Below are positions 62,574-64,000 of a DNA stretch of 64,000 nucleotides, piece after piece. The position numbers and the translations under genes are program-made. This DNA is from Natronorubrum thiooxidans (GTDB lineage Archaea; Halobacteriota; Halobacteria; Halobacteriales; Natrialbaceae). Position 1 is the first letter of the stretch; each line of letters begins with the position of its first letter. The notes under the pieces were generated by a model, which saw only the letters and a program-made list of their open reading frames with translations, did not search any database and was not told the DNA's origin. Location: positions 46,766-110,765 of the forward strand of contig NZ_FTNR01000015.1 in assembly GCF_900156475.1 (NCBI RefSeq), given 5' to 3'.

Positions 62574-63689
62574 ATGGTGGTACACCGACGGGATTTCTTC
62601 CGACTCGCAACTGTCTCTGGAGCGATAGGTCTATCTGGGTGCGTCGAACAGAATAGGGGTCTAACTGAGAACGAGAGACAGAATGAAGAATATAATGAGG
62701 GCAATATATCGTCAGAATTAACTGACAAGAAACCAACTGATGAGGAGCCAGTTGATAAGGAACCGACCGACCGAGAGCCAACTAACGAGGAGTCGACTGA
62801 CGGGAAACCGGTTCTCAGAGATATTTCGTTAGAAACCATTGACATGAACAATGGTACGGAACTTCAACTCACTGTTCTTGCTGAATCGGATATTACTGTA
62901 AACTGGCTGCATATCAGTCTTGAAGGACCAAACGGAAACATTCGAGGTGGCGGTCAAGGTTGGGAATTCAGGGAAGTGAAAGATGGCGTCTGGGAAACCG
63001 AATGGACGTACATAGTTTCAGACGAGGCCGCAAGTGGTGAGTATTACTTCTCTCGGATTCGCGTTGAGAATGAGGCCGATTTGGTATCAGAACTGTGGCC
63101 CGACGAACCGAGTGCGACTATTCAAACTGATGCCGTTCCCGAGAAACCAGTTCTGACCGACGTTTCGTTAGATGCCGTTGAGGTTAGTGATGACACTAAA
63201 CTTCAGTTGACGGTCATCGCTGAGTCAAATGTGCCTGTAAACTGGCTGCATATCAGTTTTGAAGGACCAAACGGAAACATTCGAGGTGGCGGTCAAGGGT
63301 GGGAGTTCACCAAGGTGAAGGAGGGTGTTTGGAAAACCGAATGGACCTATACCGTCTCGGATGAGGCGGCGAGTGGTGAGTATTACTTCTCTCGGATTCA
63401 CGTCGAAAATGAAGGAAATTTGGAATCAGATCCATGGTCCGAAGATGTCGGCGTAACTATTGAAACAGATGCCGACCCTGAAGTGCCGATACTCAAGGAC
63501 GTTTCACTAGAAACCGCTAATGTTAGTGAGGGTACGGAACTTCAGCTCACTGTTCTTGCTGAATCGAATGTTACTGTAAATTGGCTGCATATCAGTCTTG
63601 AAGGACCAAACGGAAACATTCGAGGCGGTGGCCAAGGGTGGGAATTCAGGGAAGTGAAAGATCGGTACTTCCCGAACGTCGCTTCGTGA
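62574..63689 (+). CDS. Lipoprotein with three tandem repeats, truncated in the third
   Basis: 371 codons from ATG 62574. Tat-like start HRRDFFRLATVSG and lipobox LSGC, then a low-complexity linker with repeated (K/E)EPTD-type units, then tandem repeats of about 110 aa (TELQLTVLAESDITVNWLHI..EGPNGNIRGGGQGWEF...). Repeats one and two are nearly complete and very similar. Repeat three matches until 63662 and then changes to unrelated sequence and a stop at 63689, so the gene is cut at a junction. It would be a surface beta-sandwich lipoprotein. Confidence 0.75.
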   Translation: MVVHRRDFFRLATVSGAIGLSGCVEQNRGLTENERQNEEYNEGNISSELTDKKPTDEEPVDKEPTDREPTNEESTDGKPVLRDISLETIDMNNGTELQLTVLAESDITVNWLHISLEGPNGNIRGGGQGWEFREVKDGVWETEWTYIVSDEAASGEYYFSRIRVENEADLVSELWPDEPSATIQTDAVPEKPVLTDVSLDAVEVSDDTKLQLTVIAESNVPVNWLHISFEGPNGNIRGGGQGWEFTKVKEGVWKTEWTYTVSDEAASGEYYFSRIHVENEGNLESDPWSEDVGVTIETDADPEVPILKDVSLETANVSEGTELQLTVLAESNVTVNWLHISLEGPNGNIRGGGQGWEFREVKDRYFPNVAS

Positions 63690-63838
63690 ACTGTGCTGAG
63701 TCATGGACGAACAGAGCGAATTCCGGTGTGGTAACTGAGTGAACAGGAAATAGAATCCACGGATGAGGAGAAGTGAAGTAAGAAGGCTGAGATACGCTGT
63801 TCTAGGCGAATGCTGTTGCTCACCAGGAGCTTGCCCAA

Positions 63839-63866
63839 GGCCGCGGGCTGGCGTCAGCCCGCGGCC
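63839..63866. terminator. 12-bp perfect hairpin containing a stop codon
   Basis: GGCCGCGGGCTG with its exact complement around a 4-nt loop (GCGT). The minus-strand partial gene ends at a TGA (63854-63856) inside the structure, so the hairpin overlaps its 3' end and probably serves as terminator. No T run follows. Confidence 0.6.
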
Positions 63867-64000
63867 GGCGCGTATGCTTCTGGCACACCTGTTCCGTTCA
63901 TCTCGATCTCCCAACTCCGCTCTAGCTCTTCCTCTAATGCATGTCTGATCCAGTCAGAGAAGGTCTTGAACGTGAATTCCTCGGGCAGGTCGCGCCCGCC
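63854..64000 (-). CDS. Partial gene at the right edge, product unknown
   Basis: The last 48 codons of a minus-strand gene that begins outside the window, ending EELERSWEIEMNGTGVPEAYAPAAG. It is helical and acidic. It follows the junction that truncates the lipoprotein, so it might belong to a mobile element, but I do not recognise it. Confidence 0.45.
   Translation of the reverse strand, partial: GGRDLPEEFTFKTFSDWIRHALEEELERSWEIEMNGTGVPEAYAPAAG

Overview
The window is haloarchaeal (class Halobacteria). The predicted proteins are strongly acidic. Several secreted proteins carry a twin-arginine plus lipobox leader. There are many small CxxC zinc-ribbon proteins, a truncated TFIIB-type zinc ribbon and transposases of haloarchaeal type, and translational coupling through ATGA overlaps is common. 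I saw no rRNA, tRNA or CRISPR array. The content is accessory: a plasmid, or a large integrated and repeatedly rearranged element. Base composition shifts from GC-rich on the left to clearly AT-richer at about 42-61 kb, by eye.

Layout. 1-720: 3' end of a Bax1/DUF790 nuclease gene. 1.1-14.7 kb: a compact plus-strand conjugation-like operon (pilin-like protein, two surface proteins, VirB6/TrbL-like channel, VirB3/VirB4-N-like protein, VirB4 ATPase, VirD4/TraG-like ATPase) followed by a primase-polymerase. The block lies between two copies of a 43-44 bp inverted repeat with GTTACCCCAC arms. Repeated half-sites lie between the TraG-like gene and the primase. 14.7-24 kb: a MITE-like element that could encode a structured RNA, a broken HTH-PIN pair, a stress/Fe-S cluster (methyltransferase, SufU-like, DUF2892, MsrB), an RPA-like OB-fold protein, and small regulator and zinc-ribbon genes. 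24-39 kb: further small plasmid-type genes, a wHTH gene with a 24-bp palindromic operator, an HsdR-N-like nuclease, a tandem GIY-YIG-like protein, an ArdC/IrrE-like protein, an intact HTH-PIN pair, and a GHKL-ATPase/HExxH fusion. 39.3-42.0 kb: one IS inserted inside the terminal repeat of another. 42.2-50.5 kb: a LAGLIDADG-like/HNA protein, TnpB debris in inverted orientation, then a two-gene unit of an SF2 helicase with beta-sandwich tail and a 1079-aa HNA-repeat protein.

50.5-61.1 kb is a minus-strand defence island: GHKL ATPase, Dam-type adenine methylase, EVE-McrB, McrC, SF2 helicase, a 72-aa protein, a DndD-like SMC ATPase and a 154-aa protein. The last four genes are coupled with 0-4 bp spacing but lack DndC, DndE and any sulfur-transfer gene. 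61.2-64 kb: transposon debris, a MazG-like pyrophosphohydrolase and a three-repeat lipoprotein cut off by a junction.

The strongest candidates for undescribed systems are the helicase/HNA pair (44.4-50.5 kb) and the DndD-like/helicase module joined to McrBC, Dam and GHKL (50.5-61 kb).
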